Origin: Wuchereria bancrofti
Lineage: Eukaryota; Nematoda; Chromadorea; Rhabditida; Onchocercidae
NCBI GenBank assembly: GCA_005281725.1
Contig: SSBO01000009.1
Coordinates: forward strand, 11,093,362-11,157,361
DNA: 64,000 nucleotides
Direction: 5' to 3'
Shown: positions 26,533 through 39,831 of the stretch, in pieces
How positions within the stretch are numbered: position 1 is the stretch's first letter
Layout: every line of letters begins with the position of its first letter
Program-made: the position numbers and the translations under genes
The notes under the pieces: model-generated
Seen by the model: only the letters and a program-made list of their open reading frames with translations
The model's database searches: none
Told to the model about the DNA's origin: nothing

Positions 26533-29500
26533 ATTGCTTTTTCACAGCTGATAATTATTTTAAAATCTTTTGAAACTATACCACAAAGTTATTGTTGTTT
26601 GAATATGCAGTCGAGAACGACGTATATTTTCATTTCAGTGTCTTACGTAAAGACAAATTTCGAAAAATGCACTTGAAATAAAAAAGTGTAAATATAAAAA
26701 GCTGTACTAATAGCCATAATTTAAACGTTATAAAAATGAAATGTAAATAAAATGAATAAAATTATCACAACTTTATCAATGAATTTTCAAAAATTTGAAT
26801 TAATTTGAATTCGATAATAATTTCAATTTCAACAAAAATAATATCAACAATGAGCTGAAGAGTTGATGAACTAGTAATTGAATTGTGAAGGAAATTATAT
26901 TAATTTAGATGCAGTAATTTCTCATTATTATTGATAATGAAATCTTAGAAAAAGTGGGTCACCAGAATATATTTCCCATTTGGTACAGCTATTATCATTA
27001 TGATAACAGGAAAGATTTTCCGGTGATTTAAATTTTCAGGATTAGTTTGCTGAAAAAGAGTAAACTATCAGTTAGAAATATTTCTTGCATTTGCACCCAG
27101 AGATTGAATAAAGAAAGAGAAGAAAAATAGATCAATCAATACGATCGATAATTCTGCTTACCAACATATCAGTTCGGATTCGATATGATAAGCTGTTAAG
27201 AAATTAATTGAGATATTATCAGTAAGATATCAATGGTAAAAAAAGAAAAAGAGAAGTGGTTGCCTACTGATGTACAAATGAAACAAAAAAGAAAGAAATT
27301 ACCAGTTAAAAATTGCAATAAAATTTTTTCATCCAACGTTTGTTGAAAGCTTATCAATTAATTTATCAATTAATCAATAATTGTCTGCAATAACTCTAAA
27401 ATGATGAAAAAAGAAAAGTGAGACAAATGTGTGATGAGGTACTTTGATCTAAATTCATAATTCCATTAATTTAAAAAAAATACAACCTGAAATTAATGCC
27501 TTGCACTTAACACTTTCAATGAAATTCAGCACGAAAAAAAAAAAAAGAAAATATCAAATCAATAATGCTTAAAAAAATCTTTACTGATAATTATATTCTT
27601 TATTAGCATGCATTTTTGTAAGCAAAATTTTTCATTAGATTTCTCAATTTCATAATTTTTGTTTTAGAAAGTAATAATTATTAACATATATATTTTTTAT
27701 GCCACGTAGCTACACGTAACATAGCGACATCACGTAACGAATCGTTCCTACTTAATCATTAATTGTATATAACTTTTGGTACTGTAAAGTATAAACTATA
27801 AGTCAAATACAGATACTATAGTTGACATTGTAAAGCATCAAAAGTCATTTAAAAAAATCAAGAAATTGGAATTGAAATAAAACATGAATTGGTATTATTT
27901 TTATTCTTGACAAGGCTTTTTTTTTAAGTTTAATAAACAAAAAATTAAAATCTATCAAAGCCAAACTTTATTTTTCTGCTTTATAGAACGAAGTACTGTG
28001 AAATGATTTTTTCAATGCTTTTCTGTAATTAAAATAACCCTAACTTATCTTAACCTAAATATCTTTAATTTGAATATTCTAATATTAAAAGAAAAATGAC
28101 TATTAAAAAGAAGAATATTTTGAGTCCAGTCTTCCAATCATTTAGAATAAATTTTCAAGATGGAAGAGAAGAAATCTGATATAAATCCAAGTATACACGT
28201 GTAATAGAGCAAATATGAATTAATGAACCCTAGAAAAATAATTCCAGGAAGTATTCCAATGAAACCTGTTCAGTGTTAAAGATAAACTTGTTAAAGATAA
28301 AAAACGATATTCAGTTGAATTTTAACAAGAAAATGGAGTGTAAACTAATAAAAGAAAAGATATCCAACATTTACAATATCGGAATGGTCATAATAATTGA
28401 TTTTTGAAAGTTTCAAAATTTCGTAATTCATAGCAAATTTATCAAAGTGCTGCAGTTGAAGAGTTGAAAACTTCATTCTTTTAAAAAAAAGAATTGAAAA
28501 CTTTATTCTTTTAAAAAAAATGATAATCATCAAACAAATGAAAAATGCAGGAGAAAAGTAACATAAATAAGGTGGCCGAATAATGATAGTTCGAAAACCT
28601 GATCCGGTATTCCTAGTGGACTACGAGGAATGTAATGTCACAGTTATTGCCTCTATACGTATCCTAATTTACTGTTCATTTGACATTTCATCATCGCTAA
28701 CCTTTTAGTAAACTTTTAAACTTTAAACTGAATATCGATTGGATAAAGTAAGTAAACAAGTTCAATCAAAATGAAAGTAATGAAGAGAATGAGGATAGGT
28801 TAAGTCTATTATTTTGTAATCGGAAAAGTCACATAAATTGATGAACGAAGATGGTAATTAATTCTTAATATTTCATCTCTCCAGCAAAAGTTTTAAAAAA
28901 AATTTTATAAAATTTACATAATATAATCGCAAACATCCATCATGCACTTTCTGTTCCTCGCAATTACTCTTACTTAGACTACCCTGAAAAGGCATGAAGA
29001 TACATATTACTTTAACTTTTCATTCAGTAACAATCAGCCTAAAATATTTTTCGACTGTACGGCAAAAAGTATGCATCTATACATACTAATATAGTTCTGC
29101 GGAAGTAAAAGGACACGTATGCACGACACGTACACACACGTATATACTTATATACTTACGCAAGCATCCTTTGTGAAAAATAACAACGGAGAACTGAAAA
29201 ATTCTTCTAAATTTGGAACTTATTGCCGAATTTTCCTTAATTTTGCAACGCGATCAGTGATACTTTAGCAAACACCAAAAAGGAAATTTCGCCATCTTAA
29301 CTTCTGATTCCATCTCAGAAATAAATAAATTAAATTTCACCTATGGATTTCTAAATTTCATTTTCCAATTTAAAATTTCTAAATTTTTTTTCATTTTTTA
29401 TTTTTCAAATTTAAAAAGCAGAAAGAGATGTAAGTGAGGAGTGCAAGATAATTTTTTTCACTAATCTTCAGCAGATCTTAGGAAATTGAAAGTTGGAAGA

Positions 29501-30068
29501 CAACAATTTCAGTTCTTAGTGTTCTGATCCCACTAATTTCTTATTCTAAAATTGCGCAACTGTGATTTATAAAATTTGGATTTTGGAATCCATGAAACAA
29601 TGGGGTGAGATAAACTTTGTTTAGGAATTGCTTAGTTTTGAAACGGAGTGAATATACGTGTATACCTGCGTGAGTTCATGGATCTACGATATAGGTCATC
29701 TTCAGATCATTTGTTGACATCGTAGACACAGAATGTTGAAATTCGAGATGACATACCACCGTAAATATACCACCTTAAAACCACTTCAACCCCTTATTAA
29801 TCAAATAGTAATTAACTATCTCGTGAGAAAGAGGTTAATTTGATGCCGCTATGTGGAAAAGTTTCAAAAACAAAAATAAGCAGAAAGCAAACAAATAGCT
29901 TCCAAAAAATTACTTCAGTTGTTGGTAAATTGAATTACCAATGCATAGATATCTAATTACCTGTTCATCATTATCTTAACCACTCAACTCATATTTGAAA
30001 AAAAATTTTACATTTAAAACTTTTAAGTGAGTATAAATTATAAAAAATTTTATGTTCTAGTTGGAATA

Positions 30069-30093
30069 AATGAATGAATGAATGAATGAAAAA
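30069..30093. repeat. (GAAT)n microsatellite
   Basis: Five to six tandem copies of TGAA/GAAT. Confidence 0.85.
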
Positions 30094-31849
30094 GATGCAT
30101 GTTTGAAAATCTTACCAAAAAAACTTCATATTAATATAATATAAAACTAATTTATAAAAAATTTTAAAACTATAAATTATAAAATTTTGCATTTTTAATT
30201 TATATTAGCTAGTAAGAAAAACATTAAAAATATAAGAAAAGCAAATAATTTTGTAAATATTTCAAATGATAAAGTAATATTTTTTTTTCAGCAAAATTTT
30301 TTTTTTCATTATGTTTACTAAAGTGAAAATTTTTGGTGGAAGCTTAAAAAATATCAAATATATATTTTCGACATTATTTATATTGTTCTGTTTTTAACAT
30401 ACAAATAAATCATTGAAGCTTTTAATCATCAATAAAACAATCATGTTGACAATTCTTTTTTTCAAATTCTTTTTTGAAATAGTTGATGTACAGATATTGG
30501 ATGATTAAAGATCAGTGCTACAATAAACACTCGTCGTCTTCATCTAATGTGACAATTAGCGCCCGCAATTTAAATCCTTCTTCATCAAGTTAATAGTACA
30601 CATTTACCTGTTTACAATTGAAAAATAATGATAACAATGATAATAATTATTATCACTACTATTACTATTGTTATTATATGTTTTTTTGTTTGCTACACAA
30701 TGTAGCAAACAGAAAAGAAAATGAAAGTTGTCTAAGAAAAAGAATTATAGGCTCTCTCATTTCTCCAATGACTTTTAATAAATTTAATAGCAAAAAAAAA
30801 GAAAAAAAATTTTGATTAATTTAACAAAGGAGATATATTCAAGTGAACTTTTTCACGAATCTAAAGTTTAGCTAGATGAAAAGTTCGAATAACCAACATG
30901 AAAATATGACAGAGATCAATTTAAGTATTCAACAATATCCTATTTGAAAATTAATTAATATAATGAAAATTACTACTTTGCATAATGAATTATTAGTACT
31001 CCATATCTGATAACTTTGTCAATGAATTACTGCTTAACCTTTCTTAAACAATTTAGTATTAATTGAAATTTGTACAAATCTCATTGATCTCATCCTTCTG
31101 ATTACTTTAACTGCAGCAATAGCACAAAGTAATTCCTGAATTCACTCAAATAATATCGGATATAAAACATTTTGGTACTCAATAAATTAATAAGATAGAA
31201 ATTATGAGAATTTTTTAACGAAATTATTCTAAATTAATTTCCAATAATATCAAATACTGTGATAGAAGAATCTAAAATTATATTACAGTTATCGCAAAGT
31301 TATTCCATTCCAATTACACGGAAATCAAAATAAAAGAAGAAAAAGGAAAATATGATAAGAATAAATAGATTTATAAGTCTATTCTATGAACTTCAAATAG
31401 AACTGGAAATGTCAACAAGAGATCAATGTCAAAGGGCAAGAATTGTGACGAATGATTATTGTGCCACATTATTCAATCAATTAGGCAACATTTAAGTTTA
31501 GAAGAATTGAAAAGATGAATAAATTCAGAAGATGGACAACACTATTTTTTTTGAAGTAAATATAATGGCATTGATATAAAAATCGATATATTGATATGAT
31601 GAAAAGGAAATTTTTAGCGAATGAATGAATGAAGATTTGTTGAAAAAAAGAAAAAAAAGAAAATTTAATGAGGAAAAAATAATTTTATGAAAAAAAATTG
31701 CAATAAAAGAGGATAATTTAAGTGTTGGAAATCATCGATTAGACTAATTATGATATTATGAAATAAAGAATGGTCATTTAAAACTGAGTAATCAGCAATT
31801 CCATGCAATAAACTTTGAAATAGCACTAGAATAAAAAGGAAAAGAGTAA

Positions 31850-32040
31850 TAAGATATAAGAAGAGAATAGAACAATAATGATTAATATAATTTCAAAAAT
31901 TGAAATAGTAAGATATAAGAAGAGAATAGAACAATAATGATTAATATAATTTCAAAATTTTGAAATTGAAATAGTAAGATATAAGAAGAGAATAGAACAA
32001 TAATGATTAATATAATTTCAAAATTTTGAAATTGAAATAG
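31850..32040. repeat. three-copy tandem repeat, 59-66 bp units
   Basis: Units at 31850-31908, 31909-31974 and 31975-32040. Each contains 'agatataagaagagaataga' and ends 'ttgaaata'. Units 2 and 3 are identical over 66 bp; unit 1 lacks a few bases near its end. Confidence 0.93.
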
Positions 32041-33031
32041 AAATTGTCATAATGCCTGTCTGATATATTGATTAAGTTGTGTCCCTTAGAGTTAAACAGC
32101 TTATTTTATTCTTCCACACATATATATATATGTATATTCATCCATGATATTTGTATAATTATACAAAATGTTCAGTGGAAATAAATGATGAAAAGAAACA
32201 AGAACAAATGAATGGAAAAGGATTAGAGTTGTGACATGATGACCTAATTTTGAATCTTTGTTACACATACCTACAAATTTTTGGATTTAAAAGTGAAAAG
32301 AACAGAAAATTTTTTCTGAAATCTCTTTAAAATAGAAATTTTAAGTGTATTCTAACTGATATAAATTCGAAAATTTGAAAGTGAACAGAAAATCAACAAA
32401 TGTATGAAAGCTAAATGAATCGAAGTGCAAAGAAGCAGTCTGCTCTACGTTCTTTTAGAAAGCCAAATTTTTGAATTATTAATTATCGATAGAGTATTTT
32501 CACTTACTCCTATAATGCTACCCGCTTTGTTTGAGGATTTCAAAAAAAAAACAGTGTAAAACATTGGTATGCACTTAACAAATCGAATTTACAAATTTAA
32601 AAAAGAAGACAATTTTTCATACAACATTTCGAAATTTTAAAAATAATTGTTTAAAAATTCAAAAAAGAAAGAAAAATTTGGAATAAAAATTCTTTCTCAA
32701 AATAAAATATAACATAGAAAATTATAAAGAAACAATTCTAGTAAAAAATTTTGACTTTCATAAGCAAAATGATCCCTTTCCGAAACAGAGTTAAGCCTTC
32801 ACATCTACTACTACGATGGAATTAGAAGTAAACAGCACGTGTTCATGACACGTTAGATACAGTTTAACGTCCCAGGAAATTAACTACCTTAGATTACCTG
32901 CTTTACGTTTGATTCAAATGACGAACACAAAAAGGAAAACGGAAAGATTCTCGGCATATCGAGCATTATTCAAAAATATCAATCTGAAAAAATATAATGA
33001 AGAGGAAAAGAAAGGACAGAAGGATGATAGC

Positions 33032-33095
33032 AACACACATGCACACATACACGCACACGCAAACACACACGCATACATACACGCACACGCATACG
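33032..33095. repeat. CA/CG-rich alternating microsatellite
   Basis: An imperfect alternating purine-pyrimidine run of acacac, acgcac and atacat units. The same run yields a His/Ala-rich open frame that I do not regard as a gene. Confidence 0.85.
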
Positions 33096-33976
33096 CAACT
33101 CAGTATTGCAATGCCAATAATACCATTCTTGATTCCAGCATTTTCAGGTATTCATTATTAATTAATTAATATTAATTAATTAAGCTAAGATGCAATATGT
33201 TTTCCTTGATCTTAGTTAATATCAAATTTTTGTAAATCTTACGCATTTCCATACTTTCAATTGTAAACCAACACTGTGCTCTGTCAAAGTATTTTTATTA
33301 GACAATATTTTGAATATTTTTTTTTACTCCTAAAATTTTAGAGAACATTTGGCATGCAAAGTAATAGTAGTGATTGTATTTAGTTGATAATATTATGCAA
33401 AAAAGTACAGGTGCAGTAAAAACTATTCATTATCAAATTTATTATTTCTAGTCGTTTATGGAAATTATCAGGTAACTAAAATTTCAACTACACACAAATT
33501 TTAGTAAAATCCGATAGATAGTAATTAAGGTTTACAGAATTGTTGTAATCAATTAAATTTAAAATGATTTTTCAATTTTGTGACTGTCACCGTTAATGAT
33601 AAGAATGCATTGAAGTGATGGTAATATGATTGAAAATGATAGAATTGTTTCCTTTCTTCCTATTATACCACAAATGAAATAAATAAATAATCTAGGATTT
33701 AATTCTTTGTAATTAAATTTATTTTCTAAGTGGAAATTTTTATGAGTTAGAATTTAGAGAAAATTTAATATAATTTTAATCGAAAGACTTAAACATTTAT
33801 CAAATATTCACTACATTCATATAATCATTTAAGTATAATTACAAAGGAAAACAATTAAGAATCAGTATTTTCACCCAAAAAAAAAATCTGTAATTTAGCA
33901 AACATTTCCATTCTCATAAATATTTCATTGTTCCAAATTTTTATTCCAAATTGTATAAATGAAATAATAGAATATA

Positions 33977-36391
33977 TTACAGGTTCAAATTATCAAACTG
34001 TATCGGCACTCCTGATGAAAATTGACCTGTTGACGAGCCTTTATCACGTTGACGCCTGTTTTTGAACCAGTTGGAAATCTGAAAGTATTTTTTTTTTAAA
34101 TATTGGAAAGATTGTGATAGATTATTTCTGAGGTTTCATAAAGCTTTAATGATGTGAGCAAAAAAAAATAAATAAATGAATATGCATTAAAAATTTTACT
34201 TTTTCTAATTTTGCGTAAGAGAGATTGAAATTCATTTATAAATATTAAAGTAAATTATAATATATTATGGAGCTCTAATTGTTTGCCATTTTTTATGTTA
34301 AAGGGACTATCTTACTGACCTAAAAAAAAATTTTAGTACTATACAATTGTGAAAGAACATTCTTACCGCTGAAGCTATCATGATGTGTTGCTCTACGCCT
34401 CGTAAATCCAGTTGCATTTCAATTTTCTTAATCAAAATTTTATTACGAACTAGCTTACTAGTAAGAAAAAGGTAAAGGAGGATTTTAAAATTTTTAAAAA
34501 ATGTATTAGCTTACTATTTTTCTTCTTAGTTCTACCACTTATAAAAATAAGAAATTAAACATATCCTAATTTTACCTGTATAATCTTTAGATCGGTAATT
34601 CGTGCTATTTCTTTTTTATCCTCAAGTGTAGGATATTTGTTTTTCCTATAGAACTGTCGAAGAATCTAAAAAAAAAAAAAGAAAATGATTCAACAATATA
34701 TAAATTAAAAGAAAAACTAATGTAAAATTAAATTCAAATTTCGAACTGAAATGCTACAGTCATAGCAGATTGGCAAAAATTTAATATCATGTGATGGATT
34801 TTTTTCTTGACTTTGACTAGTAGATCGGTTAACCATAACTTTCTAGCATTTTCCTTGAAACTATAAATAGTTTCTTGCCCATCCCAGATGGACCGCGGTG
34901 GCGGATGTTTCTTTCTTAAGCGGTATTTCTCTACTGCGCCCAGCTCCTTTTGTCGTCGTTCTTCGTTCTAAAAATAATCAGCAAATTTTTATTTTTCAAG
35001 AATTTTATTATTTAAGAAGGTTGAAAAGGAATAGAACCCCAATTTTTTTTTTTAAGTTGAGGTATCCATCAATTAATTTAATTTTAAGATGTGCTAATCA
35101 GGAAAGATATCTGATTGACTTCACTATTGCATGAACAGCAATGATGTTTCATGAACTGTAAGCCAACTACTATCTTGGCTGTAGATAATGAGAAAACCGG
35201 AAATAAATTCCAGAAATGCACAACGATAATCATTTTTTACTTTACTTATGACCTGATAATCTGAACGACTCATTTTAGCATAGATCGTTTCAGATCAACG
35301 ATTAAAAATAAAAATATGATTGTATCATTGTAGAATACCTCAGCATAGCGCGCCTTATACCATAAGTCTTGTAATTCATTATAAAATCGTTGTTCGAACG
35401 TATTTGACGCTATTGTCTAAAGTTCAAATTTAAATATTGGAAAACGATGTTACAAACATCTAACTTTGTAAATTACTTCCAATTCATCCAGTATCATTAT
35501 AAATTACTATGAATAAAGTAACAGTTACATGAAAATTTACGGAGAGCTCTTTCATTACAGCAGCAATTTAAATTACAGGAAGGTATTATTGAGATATTAA
35601 TCAAAACAAACAATTAAAGTAAATATTAAAATAAAAAGTATAACATATAAACTAATATTACAAAAAAGAAAATGCAAATAAATAAATAAAGTGCTAAGAT
35701 GAAGGAATAAACAAAAATTGACAGATGAAAGAAAACCTGAAATAGTTCCTCATAACGTTTTCCGTAATAGAGTGCATAGAGATAAGCACGAAGTACGGAA
35801 CTTGAATAGTACCGACACCGGTAAAACATAATATTATTTGCATTAGGTTCAAATAATTCTAATAATTTCGCACCATCACGTGCTTGATACAGTGCTTCAC
35901 AAATACAGTCTATCTAAAAAATAATTTAATTTATCAAATTACAAGGCTGGAATTAAATTTGAAATTTTTTAAACTTCATTTTAATGCAAAAGATTTTATT
36001 ATTAGCAAAGTTTAGTTAGGGATTTTTAAATATGCCAAACTTTTAATACTTTTAAACTTTTCTTCATGCTATCTTATTTTTGTTGAAAGAAGCTTCAACG
36101 ATATTCGACTAATATTTTATTATCGTTATAGTGTTTGCATTGTTCATATATATCCTTTATATAATTTATAAATTTCAATTTGATAGCAAAATTTTAGCAG
36201 TTAGCTCAGAAAAAAGAAAGTTTTGATAATGTGAATATTTGTGTTAAAATTTAAATAAACAAACCAAAATGATATTTTTTTTTATCTTCTTGATAAAGAA
36301 AAATTACCTGATCAGATGAAAAAGTAGCAGATAAACGAAATAAACATGGATCATTTTGTTCTACGCTTATATTTCCCATTATTTTTTTCAT
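33977..36391 (-). CDS. SIX-class homeobox transcription factor, divergent, 6 exons
   Basis: Exons: 36391-36308, 35913-35737, 35416-35339, 34967-34839, 34665-34576, 34078-33977; about 219 residues. Exons 2-4 hold a divergent SIX domain ([71 protein letters not shown]). Exons 4-6 hold the homeodomain ([47 protein letters not shown]), ending shortly after it. The Lys in the recognition helix (WFKNRR) is typical of SIX proteins. KYRLRKK, NKYP and ITDL make it most like the SIX4/5 (UNC-39) class. That subclass call is tentative. It should be a nuclear DNA-binding regulator of muscle, neuron or mesoderm fate. Two in-frame Met codons (36391, 36379) are possible starts, and an upstream exon is possible. 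The exon 4/5 junction has no canonical GT..AG in frame; see the findings. Confidence 0.8.
34367..34453 (-). other. possible alternative or cryptic exon in the last intron of the SIX gene
   Basis: 87 nt (29 codons, open, phase 0 at both ends). It is preceded by an AG (CTTACTAGTAAG) and followed by a strong donor GTAAGA. It is less AT-rich than the surrounding intron. It would splice in frame to the last exon that starts ISNWFKNRR. Inclusion between exons 5 and 6 would interrupt the homeodomain ahead of the recognition helix, so it would have to be an alternative or poison-like exon, or chance. Confidence 0.4.
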
Positions 36392-37028
36392 CCATTGATT
36401 TGAATATTGAATTAGAAATATTATTGCAAACTTTAATACATAATATGAATTCTTTTCCTCCTTAATATATCACTATTTTCTAAAATTAGCATAGAATTTA
36501 AACAAATATGTGATAAGCGGTTAAAGCTCATTTTAATGTTTCAAACTGTGAAGAAATCTTTTAAAAATTACAAAAGTATTTGAAATGGGAGCTAAAAAAA
36601 ACATTAACTGTTGATTTTAATTCGAACTGTGTGATTTCTCTTTTTTTTAAATCGCTAAAAATTAGAGCTTACAAAAAAGTATGATAATATTTAGTAAGAA
36701 ATAAAAAAGAATACTGCAAATAAGCATGAGAATTTGAGAAAAATGGATACATTCTTAGATTTTATTTTGCCGGAAACAAAATTCGGCTAACTCCGCCTTC
36801 AGTTTACAGTATGCTTATGAAGTGAACAAAAAATAAAATAAAAGATTGGAAAGATCTATTAAAAAAAAGTTCCAATGGTTGAAGAAAAAATGAAAAATAA
36901 AACAAAAAAAAAAGAATATCAAAGTATTAATTAAGAATAAAATTTGAAAAAAGATTAGATTTAAAAGAACAAAAAAAGGAAAGTAAGATGCGGAAAAATG
37001 AAAAGGAGAATTTTTTTTTTCTTTTACT

Positions 37029-37226
37029 TTAAGAAAGAAGAAGTGGAAATTCTACTCGCTTCAATGACAATAAAGAATTTTCTCTCATATCTGTGGAATT
37101 ATGATTTAACAGCTCCTCCCGAACATTTGCATTAATTGGCTTTTTCTTTTTTGCCTTCCTTAAAGAAGGATCATTTTTCAAGAGTGAATTACGGTAATGG
37201 TAGTACCTATTTGTTCCACCTTGCAA
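37029..37226 (-). CDS. short open frame, possible 5' exon of the SIX gene
   Basis: 65 codons from an ATG at 37226, rich in Lys, Asn and Leu, with codon use less random than its surroundings (CGG GAG GAG CTG). It lies about 640 bases upstream of the first SIX exon on the same strand. A donor-like GTAGAA follows 'TTGAAGCGA' in phase 0, which would suit an N-terminal exon. No family is recognised; it could equally be chance. Confidence 0.2.
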   Translation of the reverse strand: MQGGTNRYYHYRNSLLKNDPSLRKAKKKKPINANVREELLNHNSTDMRENSLLSLKRVEFPLLLS

Positions 37227-39814
37227 TATAATTATGAATATGTTACTATTACCAAATGCATTTCTATTATTAGACGGATATATATATGATGAAATATGAG
37301 CCTTTTTTTTTTTTTTTGAAAGATATATACAAATGTAGCCACAAAAACATTTGTTATTAATTTATTGTTGTTTGAAACTATAAAGAAAATAAAAAAAAGG
37401 ATGCTTTTGAAAAAGTATTTCTATTGCTTAGATATGTGTGTCTCATAAATTACATTTATATTTATTTACTACTGTACTTAGTTAATTCTTTGTTTAAACT
37501 ATTTCTATTTTTTATTTTTTTTTAAATCTATTTTTTTTTTGCTCTTACAAAAGTCAATATTTATTTTTAGGACAATTAATTAATTATGAAATGATTTGAA
37601 GTGTGTTTTTTTTTCGTTTGATTTTCATAAAAAAAAATGCTATTTATATTTAAGGCTTAAAAATTTGCTACTTATATTATCTTACAATGATACAAATAGA
37701 TCATTGTAGTCAATATTTTAGTTTGTTGTGGGTGAAGTATTACTTCCTGGACTTTTCGCACCTACTTACCTCTGGTGCACCTGGTAATTAAATGCCATGT
37801 AATGAGTGCTATTTGCATCTATCTTTTTGCTATCTTTCGATTTCAATGCACTGTTTGCCATGTAGTCAATATATTAGCAAAAATTAATTAGCCACAACAA
37901 TGAAAATTGCTATGTTTAGGATGCCAAAACAATATTAATTAAATGTGTATTTAAGTACAGTATGAACAGGTATTATCAGGTTTCAGGAATAAGCATCCAT
38001 AACTAAACAATCTTTTGCTTTCCCTCCTATATTTTTGACAAGAATCCGAAATTTTGTAAATAATTTAATATCAGTCTGATTAGATTTGCAAAGTTGATTA
38101 GATCATAAACTGATCTAGCAACCATGAATCATCTCCAATGTAACAAATTCTTCCACCATTTTATTACTTCTCACTTTTGTATGTTTTTTTTTCCCTTCCT
38201 TTAATTACTACTTCCATTTAGCATAAAACATTTCAATTGTATATTGCTTTAATAGTATCGTATGTAATCCATTTGTAATTGTAATTAATAAATTAATCTC
38301 TAAATAAGCAATATTTTTAAATCTCCAAGTTGCTCGAAATTTGAAAAAAAAAAATCATTCACCAAATTGCTTATTGATTGCACTAAATTCATCCACTGTT
38401 TTATTTTTTTATTGGTGGATTAATAACCATAACATAACTATTGTCGTCAATTTTTAAAATCTTTCAAAATTTCCGCAACTTTTCCAGCAATTCCCTAAAT
38501 TTCTTTGTAGTTAGCCGAATTCTCACTATCACCTAATAATTTCATTGTTTGCTTCAGTTATTTCTTCTTAGTGATGTTTAGCACTGGCTATTATTTTTCA
38601 ACACTTACCCACTTCCTTCATTTTTTTTTTTTTTTTTGGTAATATGAAAAGAAGACCGAAGTTTACTCAAGAGATTATGCAACTCGGCAAGCGATTAACG
38701 CTATTTTGTAAGGCAGTGGTAGTTGTTATTCCACGATAATTACTGGATTTTATTGGACCACTTCTATAATGTTACATGATGTAAATTATGGTATTCGACA
38801 TCTTTCACTATCACATTGATTACTATTTTCGAGAGTAAAGATTTCTCGAGATAGTCTCATTTTTGTGAAGTTCAAACAGAAGTATGGTTTCACATTTTAT
38901 CGTAACATAAACAAAGCAAGATTCAGAAATTCTCTCAAACTGATGTCTCATTTCTAAAATGAATATTCAGTAGGCAATAAATATGTTAGCAAGAAAATAT
39001 TTGCTTCTAATCAAATGAATTAAATGATAGTTCAAAATTAAAAAAAAACAGTCATATCTTTTACATGAGACCATTTATTGATTCTGTAATATTCCATATA
39101 ACTTGTAATACTGATGAAATCCATGTCTGAAATTTGCATATTTTGGTACAGGCAAGATCAAATATTTGTGATCTTTATACAAAAATTTGATATTAACAAC
39201 TCAGAATAAGTATAAATTAAAATGATCACTTAATGAAGTGAAAAGATAGTGTTTAATTTAGTGAGTATGAATAGATCAATCTTATAATTTATGCTAACAT
39301 CTAATTGTTCACCAGTAAATTTATTTCACTTTTCTTCGAAATTGAATTAACTGGCATAGTTTGACATTTCAGGCTTTCATTTCATTTCACACTTTTATCA
39401 ATTTAACTTTCCATTTGTAAGCTAAGTTCCTACGTATCGATAATTTTCATTTCATTCATCACAGCAAAAAAAAATAGTTATTATAATTGTTTAAAAAAAT
39501 TCCCTTAAATGCGTTTATCAATTGATATGCATTAAAATATATTTTATTATAATGCATTTCATAATAATTATACAGCTAATATTTTATGAAAGAAGAAAAA
39601 TTTCAACGTCAAAAGCCATTTCAACGGCTTATCTAACAAAAGGTGCGTTTTTCATGGATAATTTATTGTTTCGGTTAATTTGCATTTCAGATGACCGATT
39701 CCAAAAGTCAACAGATGCATGGTTGGTTCACTTGAGAAATGAGATAATCGTCCTAAGGATATGCGCGGTACATAAACCCATCACCACCTCTAAATGACGA
39801 TTATATTTGGAAAT

Positions 39815-39831
39815 AGAGAGAGAGAGAGAGA
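39815..39831. repeat. (GA)n microsatellite
   Basis: About eight GA dinucleotides. Confidence 0.85.

Larger units (their letters stand above)
26533..33976. other. 7.4-kb intergenic region with simple repeats
   Basis: No gene is supported between the TMEM41-like and SIX genes, both on the minus strand. It is AT-rich with short open frames of low-complexity or random composition. Three simple or tandem repeats are listed separately. Regulatory DNA for the homeobox gene would lie mostly on its other side. Confidence 0.55.

Noticed and set aside
30618..30815. Asn/Tyr-rich open frame
   Set aside because: Product of ATA/TTA-type low-complexity sequence.
33032..33169. His/Ala-rich open frame
   Set aside because: Translation of a CA-rich microsatellite; no splice context.
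39522..39797. 91-codon open frame
   Set aside because: Hydrophobic start but no family match, no conservation evidence and no recognisable splice structure.
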